From Treponema sp. (GTDB lineage: Bacteria > Spirochaetota > Spirochaetia > Treponematales > Breznakiellaceae): a stretch of 53,020 nucleotides of DNA. The notes beneath the pieces were generated by a model. It had not been told where the DNA came from. It did not search any database and was given only the letters and a program-made list of their open reading frames with translations. Positions 34,956-43,920 of the stretch are shown here, one piece after another. Position numbers and translations under genes: made by a program. The number at the start of each line of letters is the position of its first letter. Positions within the stretch are counted from its first letter, which is position 1. The DNA lies in the NCBI GenBank assembly GCA_031256445.1, contig JAIRQN010000021.1, positions 1-53,020 of the forward strand, in the 5' to 3' direction.

Positions 34956-37715
34956 TCATTTCTTGTCAAAAATAAACACGCTGGGCAGCGCCGGGTTTTC
35001 AAGATGCTCCTTCGCTTCCGCAAGATGATGAAGGGCGCATTTATCATTTGGATCCGCGGTTATTACCTTATGAAAACGCTGAACAGCGGCGGCATAATCT
35101 TTCATGTGATATTTCCGCACCCCGGATTCAAATATTTTTTTGGTTCGCAGCCTGTTCTTTTTGTCTTTCGGGGAAAGAGCGTCCAGCATGTCAAACAGGC
35201 CGATTACTACATTAACGCCGGCCGCCCGCACCATGCCGACGAACCTGTATGAGAATTCAGATTCATGGCCGGTAAGCTGGTTCAGAGTATCTCTTGTAAT
35301 AAGCAGGCCCGATCCTGTATGTTTGGTCAAGCCTTCCACGCGGGAAGCCAGATTTACGTTAGCTGAAATAACCGTGCTGGAAAGCCTTTCGTTTTCGCCT
35401 ACAATGCCCATCATCACAGACCCCGTATGTATGCCTATTCCGATATTTATGCCGTCCACGCCGATTGTTACTTTTGTGCTCCTGTCAACCACCAGCGTCC
35501 TGTACAGTTCAATGCCGGCGCGAACCGCGTCCATGCCGTTATTGAAAAGGGCCATTGCCGCGTCTCCGATATATTTATCGACAAAGCCGTTGTGTTTGCG
35601 GATAATGGGGCCGGAAATGCCCAGTAGTTTATTGATGAACTCAAAATTCTCACGAGCTGTCATCATCTCTGAATTGACGGAAAAGTAGCGTATGTCAAAA
35701 AACAGTATATTAATGTCGCGCTGCACGTTATCGCCCAGTTTCATTTTGGTAATGTCGGATACGCCAAGCTGCTCCATAAACTGTATCGGCACAAACCTGA
35801 TGGTAGATTCATTAAGCCTGGTTATGCGGTCAAACTGAAACTGGAGCTCTTCCGCCATATGGTTAAGGCCGTGGCTTACCTTGCCGAGTTCGTCACGCGC
35901 CATATATGATACCCGCGCCGAGCGATCCCCGCTCGCGATGTTGTGTAAAACATTGCCGACTGCCGAAAGCCGTTTTACTATAACGGAGATTAATATACAC
36001 AAAGCCGCTAGAATTATCACGCAGATTGCAGCTACTATAAGCGCGACATACCTTTTAAGCATTGCGCTGCCAACTTCATGACCTGTCATGTCAAGTCCGA
36101 TTTCAAACTTTCCGGCTATGTCTCCTTTGCTGTTGTATACGGGCGAACTGGCGAAAGTCCATTTGCCGTTAAACAGCTCAGAAGTATCGACAATGGGCTG
36201 ACCGCTCGCCAGAATGTTGTAATCTTCTTCCGTAACCGGCTCGTCTGTGCGGAAAAGATTCCATTCCTCTTCCGAAATCACGACTACATATTCAAAATTC
36301 GGGCCTTTATATAACGCCGCGTAATAGGCCCTGTTCCATGGATTCGCGTTGTATCCGACGATCTCCTTGATCTGTCTGGACAGTTTTTTATATTCATCGC
36401 TATGAACGTCCTTAATGGTATTGATTTTATCAAGATCGTCTCCGTCTATCAGTTTCGCGGAAAGCACCGCAAGTCCGGTCATTTCGTTATACAGGGCGCC
36501 GTTAAGCTGCTCTGTCATTATGTTAAATGTCAGCGTAAATACGATTATAAACGCGACTATCAGCAGAGGAATTATAACGACTGTCAGTTTTATAAAAAGC
36601 GAAATATAGCCTTTAAGTACCCCTATAAAAAGAATGCATAACCCCGCGATAAAGAACAGAACGCCCAGCAAAAGCGATATTTGCACAGCCGCGATATGCA
36701 GCCTTTCGCGTAACGGAAGAAGTATTTCGCCGTCATATGTGAAAAAATCCATGCCGTCGTACAGCCAGACTGTTTCTCCGTATACGCCGGCGTATTTATC
36801 CCTGTAAAAGCCGAAGCCTTTCAGCGCGGTTTCTTCTCCCTGCAGTTTTAACTGCCTGAAGTATCCTTCGGGAATAATATGCTGTATCTGTGAATCTTTT
36901 ATGCGAAAAATGGCATTGGAAGCCATATCAAAGAAAACCAGATTATCGCCTGAGTCATAAAAGATATACCAGGGAATCATGCCGCCTTCATCTATGCTCC
37001 AGTTGCACGAAGCGCGAAGCTCGGGTTTGCCGCCTTCCGTTACTTCATAAATATCGCCGTCCCGCAGGACAAAAGCGTAATTACGCATATTTTTGAGTAT
37101 AAGCTGGGCAACCATAAAATTTTCTATCGGTTTTCCCGGCAAGTATTCGTTTATTGGCGTTTTAACAATTTGATCGCGGAATGTATCATAATAATACATT
37201 GTAACTCTGTCCTTTTCTGTCTGGGAAAAAGTCAGCATTCCGTTTTCGCAGTAGAATGAGCCGAACTGATAAAAAAGCCTGGGATTACTGTAAGGATCGT
37301 CATAACTGATGCTCAGGATGTCTTTAATGTAATTTCCCTGATTATCATATTTTCTGATTATGTCGCGTTTTGTCAGCAGCGCGTTATATTCCGCTTCTAT
37401 CGCGTAAACGTAAAGATTTCCGGATTCGTCAATAACGCAGTCCGCCATGCGGATATATTCTTCAAATTTATCAATCTCAATTGTATAGCGGATGTTTCCT
37501 TTTATATCCATGCATATAAGGCGGAATGAGCCGTTATCAATGATATACATATTACCGTCTTTTTCATATTTTGCCGTGGTTGGGGCGGTAATTGATGTGG
37601 TCTGTTGAAAAGGCTTACTGCGAAAAACATCCGAATTCAGAAAGCACAGAATTCCAAGACCGAGAAAGCACGCCATAAAGACGGTAAACAACAGCAATAG
37701 CGTAGACTTTTTCAT
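34956..37715 (-). CDS. Large membrane class III cyclase with two sensor regions, HAMP and TPR tail
   Basis: 919 residues. TM1 (about 7-27); a propeller-like extracytoplasmic region (about 40-330) of strands such as NLYVYAIEAE and DIYEVTEGG; a membrane pair (about 340-400); a second extracytoplasmic CACHE-like region ending FEIGLDMTG; TM (about 575-600); HAMP; a cyclase domain with NILFFDIRYFSVNSE, KYIGDAAMALF and VNLASRVEGLT, all catalytic residues kept; and a C-terminal TPR-like segment YAAAVQRFHKVITADPNDKCALHHLAEA. It makes cAMP or cGMP in response to outside signals. AT-rich upstream with TAAAAT 7 nt before the ATG; no Shine-Dalgarno sequence. Confidence 0.88.
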   Translation of the reverse strand: MKKSTLLLLFTVFMACFLGLGILCFLNSDVFRSKPFQQTTSITAPTTAKYEKDGNMYIIDNGSFRLICMDIKGNIRYTIEIDKFEEYIRMADCVIDESGNLYVYAIEAEYNALLTKRDIIRKYDNQGNYIKDILSISYDDPYSNPRLFYQFGSFYCENGMLTFSQTEKDRVTMYYYDTFRDQIVKTPINEYLPGKPIENFMVAQLILKNMRNYAFVLRDGDIYEVTEGGKPELRASCNWSIDEGGMIPWYIFYDSGDNLVFFDMASNAIFRIKDSQIQHIIPEGYFRQLKLQGEETALKGFGFYRDKYAGVYGETVWLYDGMDFFTYDGEILLPLRERLHIAAVQISLLLGVLFFIAGLCILFIGVLKGYISLFIKLTVVIIPLLIVAFIIVFTLTFNIMTEQLNGALYNEMTGLAVLSAKLIDGDDLDKINTIKDVHSDEYKKLSRQIKEIVGYNANPWNRAYYAALYKGPNFEYVVVISEEEWNLFRTDEPVTEEDYNILASGQPIVDTSELFNGKWTFASSPVYNSKGDIAGKFEIGLDMTGHEVGSAMLKRYVALIVAAICVIILAALCILISVIVKRLSAVGNVLHNIASGDRSARVSYMARDELGKVSHGLNHMAEELQFQFDRITRLNESTIRFVPIQFMEQLGVSDITKMKLGDNVQRDINILFFDIRYFSVNSEMMTARENFEFINKLLGISGPIIRKHNGFVDKYIGDAAMALFNNGMDAVRAGIELYRTLVVDRSTKVTIGVDGINIGIGIHTGSVMMGIVGENERLSSTVISANVNLASRVEGLTKHTGSGLLITRDTLNQLTGHESEFSYRFVGMVRAAGVNVVIGLFDMLDALSPKDKKNRLRTKKIFESGVRKYHMKDYAAAVQRFHKVITADPNDKCALHHLAEAKEHLENPALPSVFIFDKK

Positions 37716-37847
37716 AAATAATATTTTAATTTACTTTTATAATAAAATAAAGCCATAATAATAAAACTTTACCTGTATATTCGGACAAATGCTTGAATAA
37801 ACCCTATAATAATTACATAATAACCGTAATGTAAATGAGGAATTCTG

Positions 37848-40406
37848 ATGGGAACAAGAAAATTCAGATCGTTACATAGTCAAATTATCTTTACAGCGCT
37901 TGCCTTTACCCTGATGGTAGTATTAAGTTACATATTAAACAGCAGAACAGTTCACAGGAATCTGTCAAGGAACGCCGAATGTATGCTCTCTTTCACCCAG
38001 GAACAGATAGAATCAGAGCTTATCGCCTCAAAAATGATGCTGGGCGGCTTTTCCGAGACTGTGCGTCTGATGATACTGGACGGCCGCGCTGACGAACTAC
38101 AGTATTATATAGATATCTCAAGCAAATATGTTATATCAGAAGAGTCAGGGCTGAACAATATGAACGGCCTTTACGGCTATTTTGAGAATGTTTTTGAGAA
38201 AGATGTTTTTATAAACGGCATTGACTGGGTTCCTGAGGATGATTATGTTCCGGCCGAAAGAGAATGGTATAAAGCCGCCATAACAAACTGCGGCACGATT
38301 GCCGAAACGCAGCCTCATTTGGATTATCCGAGCGATACATATATCATTACATACGCGCGCTGCATACATGATAATAATGGAGACCGCGTCGGGGTTGTTT
38401 GCATTGATGTGCCGCTGGATAAAATCGGGGAGATTGTTACGGACGCGGCTCTTAACGAAGGCGGGTACGGTTTGCTTGTCTCTCAGGATTACACAATTAT
38501 TTCTTACGCTAACCATGACTTTATAAAGAGACGCATTAATGAGCCCGGAATAATACCCGCGGGGTTTTTGGAGAAAATTCAACAGGGCAAAATTCTTTAT
38601 GAAGAGCCCATGAAAAACTGGAAAGGCGAAAATGTTATTGTCTTTTCCCGCGTTCTTCCCAACGGCTGGCATTTGGCTATTTTATCTCCGAAAGAACAGT
38701 ACTATTCTGGCACCAACCGGATGCTGATGGCGCTCTGCTTTATAGGCGGAATTATGGCAGCCGCGCTTATAGTCTTCCTGATACGAATTGACAGGGCGAA
38801 AGAAAAAGCCGGCGAAGAAAGCAAGCAAAAAAGCGCGTTTCTCGCGAATATGAGTCATGAAATTCGCACCCCCATGAACGCCATCATCGGCATGACTTAT
38901 GTCGGAAAATCAGCTAACGACGCGCCGCGCAAGGATTACTGTCTGGAAAAAATAGAAAACGCTTCGCAGCATCTTTTGGGCGTAATAAATGACGTTCTTG
39001 ATATGTCAAAAATAGAAGCGAACATGTTTGAACTTTCCTACGATGAGTTCAGCTTTGAGAAAATGCTCCAGCGCGTTATCAGCATTGTAGGTTTCCGCGC
39101 CGAAGAAAAAAAACAAAAAATATCCGTTTATGTTGACAAGTCCATACCGCGCACATTAATAGGAGACGAACAGCGTCTGGCGCAGGTGATTACCAATCTT
39201 TTGGGTAACGCGGTCAAGTTTACTCCAGAAGGAGGCTTGATAAAACTGGACACGCGCTTTATCGCAGAAGAAGACAGAATGAACACGATACGGATTACTG
39301 TAAAAGACAGCGGAATCGGAATAAGCGAAGCGCAGCAAAATCAGCTGTTCCATTCATTCCGGCAGGCTAACGCCAGGATTTCGCGCAAGTTCGGCGGCAC
39401 AGGGCTGGGGCTTGCGATATCCAAAAACATCGTGGAATTAATGGGCGGAAATATTGAGCTTGTCTCCAAACTTGGAAAAGGATCATCATTCTCATTCACA
39501 TTCAAGGCCAGACGCGGCACAAAAAGGATAATAAATCTGTCCAAAGCCGGAATAAACTGGGACAATATTAAAGTAATCGCCGTAGATGATGACATGGAAA
39601 TTCTGCTTTACTTCAAAGATATTATGCGCGGTTTGGGAACAAGCTGCAGCACCGCTTTAAACGAAGAAGAGGCGCTGTCATGTGTTGAAAATGACGGAAA
39701 GAAACATATTTATTTTATAGACTGGAAAATGCCGGATATCGACGGAATTGCGCTCGCGAAAAAACTGGCGGCAAAATCCGCCGCCGTGTCTGACGGAAAT
39801 TCATCTTCTGATGACGCGATGATAATTATGATCTCAGCGGCAGAATGGAGCGGCGTAGTTGACGAAGCGAAGAAATCAGGCATTAGCATGTTCCTGTCCA
39901 AACCGATATTCCCGTCCGCGGTAGCGGAGTCAATTGCGGACGCGGCGGGAGTGCAGTATCTGGAGCAGGAAAAGAAAGACGACTACAGCGGCGTTTTTGA
40001 AGGATTTAAAATTCTTCTTGCCGAGGACGTGGATATTAACCAGGAGATAATAGATACCTTAATTGAACCTACGCTGCTGAAAATGGACTGCGCCATGAAC
40101 GGCGCGGAAGCGGTAGCCATGTTCAGGAAATCGCCTGATGATTACGATTTGATTCTTATGGATGTGCAGATGCCGGAAATGGACGGTTACGAAGCGACCC
40201 GCAGGATAAGGGAAATTGAGGTTGCCTGGAGAAAAACAGAACCGACCGCGCGTCCGCGTGACGTGCCGATTGTAGCGTTGACAGCTAACGTATTCAAGGA
40301 AAATATCGAAAAATGCCTTGAAGCCGGAATGAATGATCATCTTGGCAAACCGATTGTTGTTGATGAATTTTACAACTTATTAAGAAAATATTTTCTTGAC
40401 AGATAA
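37848..40406 (+). CDS. Hybrid sensor histidine kinase with CACHE domain and two receiver domains
   Basis: 852 residues: TM1 (about 12-29), extracytoplasmic CACHE-type sensor with GIDWVPEDDYVPAEREWYKAA and GGYGLLVSQDYTIISYANHD, TM2 (about 293-313), HisKA with FLANMSHEIRTPMNAIIGMT (phospho-His), HATPase with NLLGNAVKFTPEGG, DSGIGIS and FGGTGLGLAISK, then REC1 (VIAVDDDMEILLYF, phospho-Asp in FIDWKMPDIDG) and REC2 (ILLAEDVDINQEI, phospho-Asp in LILMDVQMPEMDG). No HPt domain is fused, so an outside HPt protein would be needed for relay. GAGG lies 7 nt before the ATG. The output is unknown and no response regulator is adjacent. Confidence 0.93.
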   Translation: MGTRKFRSLHSQIIFTALAFTLMVVLSYILNSRTVHRNLSRNAECMLSFTQEQIESELIASKMMLGGFSETVRLMILDGRADELQYYIDISSKYVISEESGLNNMNGLYGYFENVFEKDVFINGIDWVPEDDYVPAEREWYKAAITNCGTIAETQPHLDYPSDTYIITYARCIHDNNGDRVGVVCIDVPLDKIGEIVTDAALNEGGYGLLVSQDYTIISYANHDFIKRRINEPGIIPAGFLEKIQQGKILYEEPMKNWKGENVIVFSRVLPNGWHLAILSPKEQYYSGTNRMLMALCFIGGIMAAALIVFLIRIDRAKEKAGEESKQKSAFLANMSHEIRTPMNAIIGMTYVGKSANDAPRKDYCLEKIENASQHLLGVINDVLDMSKIEANMFELSYDEFSFEKMLQRVISIVGFRAEEKKQKISVYVDKSIPRTLIGDEQRLAQVITNLLGNAVKFTPEGGLIKLDTRFIAEEDRMNTIRITVKDSGIGISEAQQNQLFHSFRQANARISRKFGGTGLGLAISKNIVELMGGNIELVSKLGKGSSFSFTFKARRGTKRIINLSKAGINWDNIKVIAVDDDMEILLYFKDIMRGLGTSCSTALNEEEALSCVENDGKKHIYFIDWKMPDIDGIALAKKLAAKSAAVSDGNSSSDDAMIIMISAAEWSGVVDEAKKSGISMFLSKPIFPSAVAESIADAAGVQYLEQEKKDDYSGVFEGFKILLAEDVDINQEIIDTLIEPTLLKMDCAMNGAEAVAMFRKSPDDYDLILMDVQMPEMDGYEATRRIREIEVAWRKTEPTARPRDVPIVALTANVFKENIEKCLEAGMNDHLGKPIVVDEFYNLLRKYFLDR

Positions 40407-40426
40407 TTTTCCCGTATAACTGTAAT

Positions 40427-40804
40427 TTAAAAGTTAATCAGTCTTTCCAGAGCCATAAACGCCGCTGTGCCGCCGAAAATGCTGAATAGCGCGTTTCTCC
40501 GCCACAGGTGAACAATGACGGTGACAGCGGCGGCAATAAACGCGGCTCCGCCCTGTCCGGGGCTGCCGTTTTTAACGCTTTCGTATACAGAAGCGCTGAC
40601 AGCGTTGAATGTCAGTACAGTCATCGCAAGCGGAGGCACGATTTTCCCGATAAAATCTATAAAGGCTTCCGCGCGGCGGCCCGCGTTTTTATCCCCCGGA
40701 CTCTTCCCGCGGAATAACAGGAATGGGCATACCCGGCAAAAAAATATCACAAGAGCCATGACTGCCGTAAGCAGAACCGCTTCGCCAATGCCGGTTTTCA
40801 TCAC
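40427..40804 (-). CDS. azlD: AzlD family branched-chain amino acid exporter subunit
   Basis: 125 residues, four predicted membrane helices, with FCRVCPFLLFRG and FIDFIGKIVPPLAMTVLTFNAV typical of AzlD. It works with AzlC to export branched-chain amino acids or their analogues. Its start overlaps the azlC stop by 4 nt (ATGA type). A linker insertion (KSPGDKNAGRR) follows the first helix. Confidence 0.88.
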   Translation of the reverse strand: MMKTGIGEAVLLTAVMALVIFFCRVCPFLLFRGKSPGDKNAGRRAEAFIDFIGKIVPPLAMTVLTFNAVSASVYESVKNGSPGQGGAAFIAAAVTVIVHLWRRNALFSIFGGTAAFMALERLINF

Positions 40805-41529
40805 GCGCGCTCCTTCTTATAAATTACAGAACTGGCCGCCAGCGCCAGCGTAATTGCCGCCAGCAGCGATATGCGCGAAGGCAGCAATACCGCCAGCGCC
40901 GCGGGCACAGCGGAGACAATAAATACGCCGGGTTTTCGTATCCTGAAAATTTGTTCAAGCATGAGCACAATGAACAGGGCGGTCAGGGCGAAACTAACGC
41001 CTTCAATATTAAACGGAATCAGCGATCCTGTAATTGTGCCGATGAGCGAACCTGATATCCAATAGCTGTGATCCAGCAGAGTTACCAGAAACATGAATCT
41101 GCTTCTGCCGCTTGCTGGAATCGGATGGCTTAATCCGGGAATATGGATATTTTCTTCTGTATTTTCCGGCAGCGATGAAAGCAGCGCGAATGTTTCATCG
41201 GTCATGCCAAAGATGCAATACGCCCTATAGAAACCTGAAGACGGCATACGTTTGATCATTGACAGTCCGTATGCGATATGCCTGGCATTCACTACCAATT
41301 GCACCAGAGCCGCTTCCCATATGCTTGTTCCGGCGGCGAACAGCCCCACGGCGATGTACTGTCCCGCTCCGGCAAACATTGCCGCGCTCATTAACACGGT
41401 CAGCCACCAGGGGTATCCCGCGTCCGCCATGAGCAGGCCAAAAGCGAAGCCGATAGCCAGATAACCCAGCAGTACCGGAATTGAGTATTTAAACGCCGCC
41501 GAAAGCAGGCGCGGACTTTCTTCTTTCAT
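40801..41529 (-). CDS. azlC: AzlC family branched-chain amino acid exporter
   Basis: 242 residues, polytopic, with family signatures: FKYSIPVLLGYLAIGFAFGLLMADAGYPWW, MSAAMFAGAGQYIAVGLF and NARHIAYGLSM. First gene of azlC-azlD. There is no Shine-Dalgarno sequence on the coding strand; TATACT lies 8 nt before the ATG, again a leaderless arrangement. No Lrp-type regulator adjoins. Confidence 0.9.
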   Translation of the reverse strand: MKEESPRLLSAAFKYSIPVLLGYLAIGFAFGLLMADAGYPWWLTVLMSAAMFAGAGQYIAVGLFAAGTSIWEAALVQLVVNARHIAYGLSMIKRMPSSGFYRAYCIFGMTDETFALLSSLPENTEENIHIPGLSHPIPASGRSRFMFLVTLLDHSYWISGSLIGTITGSLIPFNIEGVSFALTALFIVLMLEQIFRIRKPGVFIVSAVPAALAVLLPSRISLLAAITLALAASSVIYKKERA

Positions 41530-41580
41530 TTACAAGGAGTATATCAAATTTTTTTTTTAACCGCTATTATCACCCGCTCC

Positions 41581-41651
41581 ATCACCTGTTTTGGCGGGTA
41601 AAATTCAGCAAAAAACAGCTTAAAACATTTTATATCACCTGATTTGGTGAG
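41581..41651. promoter_or_regulatory. Pair of similar 18-bp sites upstream of the tandem BOF gene
   Basis: ATCACCTGTTTTGGCGGG (41581-41598) and ATCACCTGATTTGGTGAG (41634-41651) match at 15 of 18 positions and are 53 bp apart. The second is a dyad (TCACC-n6-GGTGA). They lie between azlC and the BOF gene. They may be operators for either divergent gene. Confidence 0.35.
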
Positions 41652-41729
41652 TTACTTTTGCATTTTCCGGCTGTATTTTTTAATAAACGCGTATTTAAAA
41701 TATGCTAAACTATTTTAGGAGGTATACTT

Positions 41730-42461
41730 ATGAAAAAGTATATCATTGCCGGCTGTTTGGTTATCTTAATATCAACAGGAAATATTTTTGCCCAGGCTGG
41801 GTTTACAGGGCGGCAGGGGTTTAGAGGTCAATCCGGATTTGGATTCACGGGCCCTGCGGGTCCTGATAATTTTTTGCCGGGACAGGCTGTCATGATCAAT
41901 CAGCCTGTTACTGTCATTGAAGCGAGGAATCTTCCCCATGATTCATGGGTTGTTTTATCCGGGAATATCATCAATATGCTGCCGGGCGGCAGGCAGTATA
42001 CATTCCGCGATATAACGGGAGATGTCGCAGTTGATATCGGGCCCAAAGAATGGCGGGGATTGAGCGTTGACGTAACAGACAGGGTTGAGATTTACGGAGA
42101 GGTTAAATCGCACCGCGGACTGTTTCATATTAAAGTCCATGCGATTTCAGGGGCTGGAAAGGTAAACAACAGGCCATGGCAGGCGGTTACTGAAACTGCG
42201 CCTGTTACAATTAACGAAGCGAAAAATCTTCCCCATGATTCATGGGTTGTATTAAAAGGAAATATTGTAAACATTTTGTCCGCAGGAAGGCATAATTATA
42301 CGTTCCGTGACGCTTCGGGAGAAATTATGGTTGATATTGGCATGAAAGAATGGCGCGGGCTGTCTGTCGGCGTATCTGACATTGTTGAGATTTACGGAGA
42401 GGTTAAATCGCACCGCGGGCTGATATATATTAAAGTTCATGCAATCAGGACGGGAGCGTAA
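41730..42461 (+). CDS. Exported protein with two tandem BOF (OB-fold) domains
   Basis: 243 residues: signal peptide (about 1-21, ending NIFAQ), a Gly/Phe-rich linker FTGRQGFRGQSGFGFTGP, then two BOF/YgiW-YdeI-type OB folds (about 55-145 and 150-243). Each contains NLPHDSWVVL.GNI, YTFRD..G...VDIG.KEWRGLSV and VEIYGEVKSHRGL. BOF proteins are small periplasmic stress or ligand-binding proteins. The two halves are nearly identical even in DNA, so the duplication is recent. A single-domain relative is at 47068-47454. AGGAGG precedes the ATG. The stop lies inside the start region of the membrane LuxR gene. Confidence 0.88.
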   Translation: MKKYIIAGCLVILISTGNIFAQAGFTGRQGFRGQSGFGFTGPAGPDNFLPGQAVMINQPVTVIEARNLPHDSWVVLSGNIINMLPGGRQYTFRDITGDVAVDIGPKEWRGLSVDVTDRVEIYGEVKSHRGLFHIKVHAISGAGKVNNRPWQAVTETAPVTINEAKNLPHDSWVVLKGNIVNILSAGRHNYTFRDASGEIMVDIGMKEWRGLSVGVSDIVEIYGEVKSHRGLIYIKVHAIRTGA

Positions 42462-43920
42462 AGTTTTGCATAACAGAACAGGCGGCGCATCCGGCTGGCG
42501 CGCGATAATCAGGAGTTTTTTTCAAACGCGCGATGAGCTGTCATTCCGCAATATCAGGGTTAATTTGCTGTCTGTTCTGCTGGTTTTCCCGACTTCCGTT
42601 ATTCTGGGAAATCTGCGTTATTACGGTCACAGCATCGCGCTGGGCGGTTTTGCAACTAACGAAATAATGTTTTTTATGCTGGCTTTTGGCTGGCTAATCC
42701 TGGGCTTTGCGCCTGAACGCTTTATTCTTCCTTTGCTGAAAATATCGGCGGTTTTTTCCGCTGTCTCGCTGTCATTTCTGATTTTCCTGCCGATGGGTTC
42801 AGGTCAGTTCATGCTTTATATGGCTTTTAAATTCTGCAATGGCTTATGCGCCGCCTGCGCGTTTTTCCTGTTCTGCTTTGTGTTAAATAATGTCGAGCGG
42901 CTTGCCGGCATGGCAGTTATTCAGGTTTACTACGGGTTTTATTATACTTCATGGAGAATGCTTCCTGATTTTCATACAGCGGGAAATACATGGGCAGGAG
43001 CCGTTTCAATGGCAGTTTTTCTTGTCGTCGTATTTAACTGTGCGGGAAACTTCGCCGCAGGAAACGGCGTAAGGCTTAAATCCGGCGCCGCGTTAAATAC
43101 TGACGGCGACGGCAAAGGATCGGGAGTATATTTTGTTATTGGCCTAGGTGTTGTTCATTACATGATTATGTGTATGAGCAATTACATCGAATGGTCAGAA
43201 AACAGCGTTTCCAGTCTTGCATTCGGCCTTGGAACCGTTATATCCGTCGGGCTCGTTATAATTATTCAATTATTTAAAGGCAGAAACGCGCTGTATATCT
43301 GGCTCATGTTTCTTGCTTTTACCCTGCTTGGATTGGGCGTTCTTCTGTTTAATACGCCGGCGGCAATTTCTTCCGGTTCTTTCATTTATGGTTTAGGCGA
43401 CAGCCTGGGTTATATAATTATCTGTTATATGTGCGCCGGAGCCATTAAAAGAAGCAAGTCGCTACGGATGTTCAGGTTTTATTGTTTTGTTTTTTTTATC
43501 CAGTATTTTATCATTTCCGGTATTTTTTCATTTTACTTTAATTATTTTGACGAGCCAAATAAATTTCTCGCGTTTGCCGTTGTTCTGGTTCTTGTCAGCC
43601 TATGTCTGTTATTCATGCCGCTTATTCAAAAAAAACTGTTTGACGCGGACTGGACAGACGGCCTTTATCTGCGGGACATGGAAGAGTATTCCAGGCCGTT
43701 TGTAAAAACGGAAGAAATCAATAAAAAAGAAAAATTGAATTTAACGCCGAGAGAGCAGGAAATTTTTACCTTGCTGCTCAAAGGAACGCCGCCCAAAGAA
43801 ATAGGCTATACCCTGAAGATAAGCTATGAAACGGTTCATCATCACCAAAAGAATTTATACCGGAAATTGGGCATTCAGAGTATACAGGAACTTTTTGCCA
43901 GATACGCCAGAGCTATGTAA
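42439..43920 (+). CDS. Polytopic membrane LuxR-family transcriptional regulator
   Basis: 493 residues: ten to twelve predicted membrane helices (about 45-400) of a transporter-like fold without a known transport motif, then a cytoplasmic C-terminal LuxR helix-turn-helix (LTPREQEIFTLLLKGTPPKEIGYTLKISYETVHHHQKNLYRKLGIQS). Such membrane-LuxR proteins sense through their membrane part and bind DNA from the membrane. The ATG overlaps the BOF gene by 23 nt; an alternative TTG at 42466 follows GGAG. Overlap implies coupled expression, so the BOF protein may be its periplasmic partner. Convergent with the methyltransferase, ends overlapping by 8 nt. Confidence 0.85.
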   Translation: MQSGRERKVLHNRTGGASGWRAIIRSFFQTRDELSFRNIRVNLLSVLLVFPTSVILGNLRYYGHSIALGGFATNEIMFFMLAFGWLILGFAPERFILPLLKISAVFSAVSLSFLIFLPMGSGQFMLYMAFKFCNGLCAACAFFLFCFVLNNVERLAGMAVIQVYYGFYYTSWRMLPDFHTAGNTWAGAVSMAVFLVVVFNCAGNFAAGNGVRLKSGAALNTDGDGKGSGVYFVIGLGVVHYMIMCMSNYIEWSENSVSSLAFGLGTVISVGLVIIIQLFKGRNALYIWLMFLAFTLLGLGVLLFNTPAAISSGSFIYGLGDSLGYIIICYMCAGAIKRSKSLRMFRFYCFVFFIQYFIISGIFSFYFNYFDEPNKFLAFAVVLVLVSLCLLFMPLIQKKLFDADWTDGLYLRDMEEYSRPFVKTEEINKKEKLNLTPREQEIFTLLLKGTPPKEIGYTLKISYETVHHHQKNLYRKLGIQSIQELFARYARAM

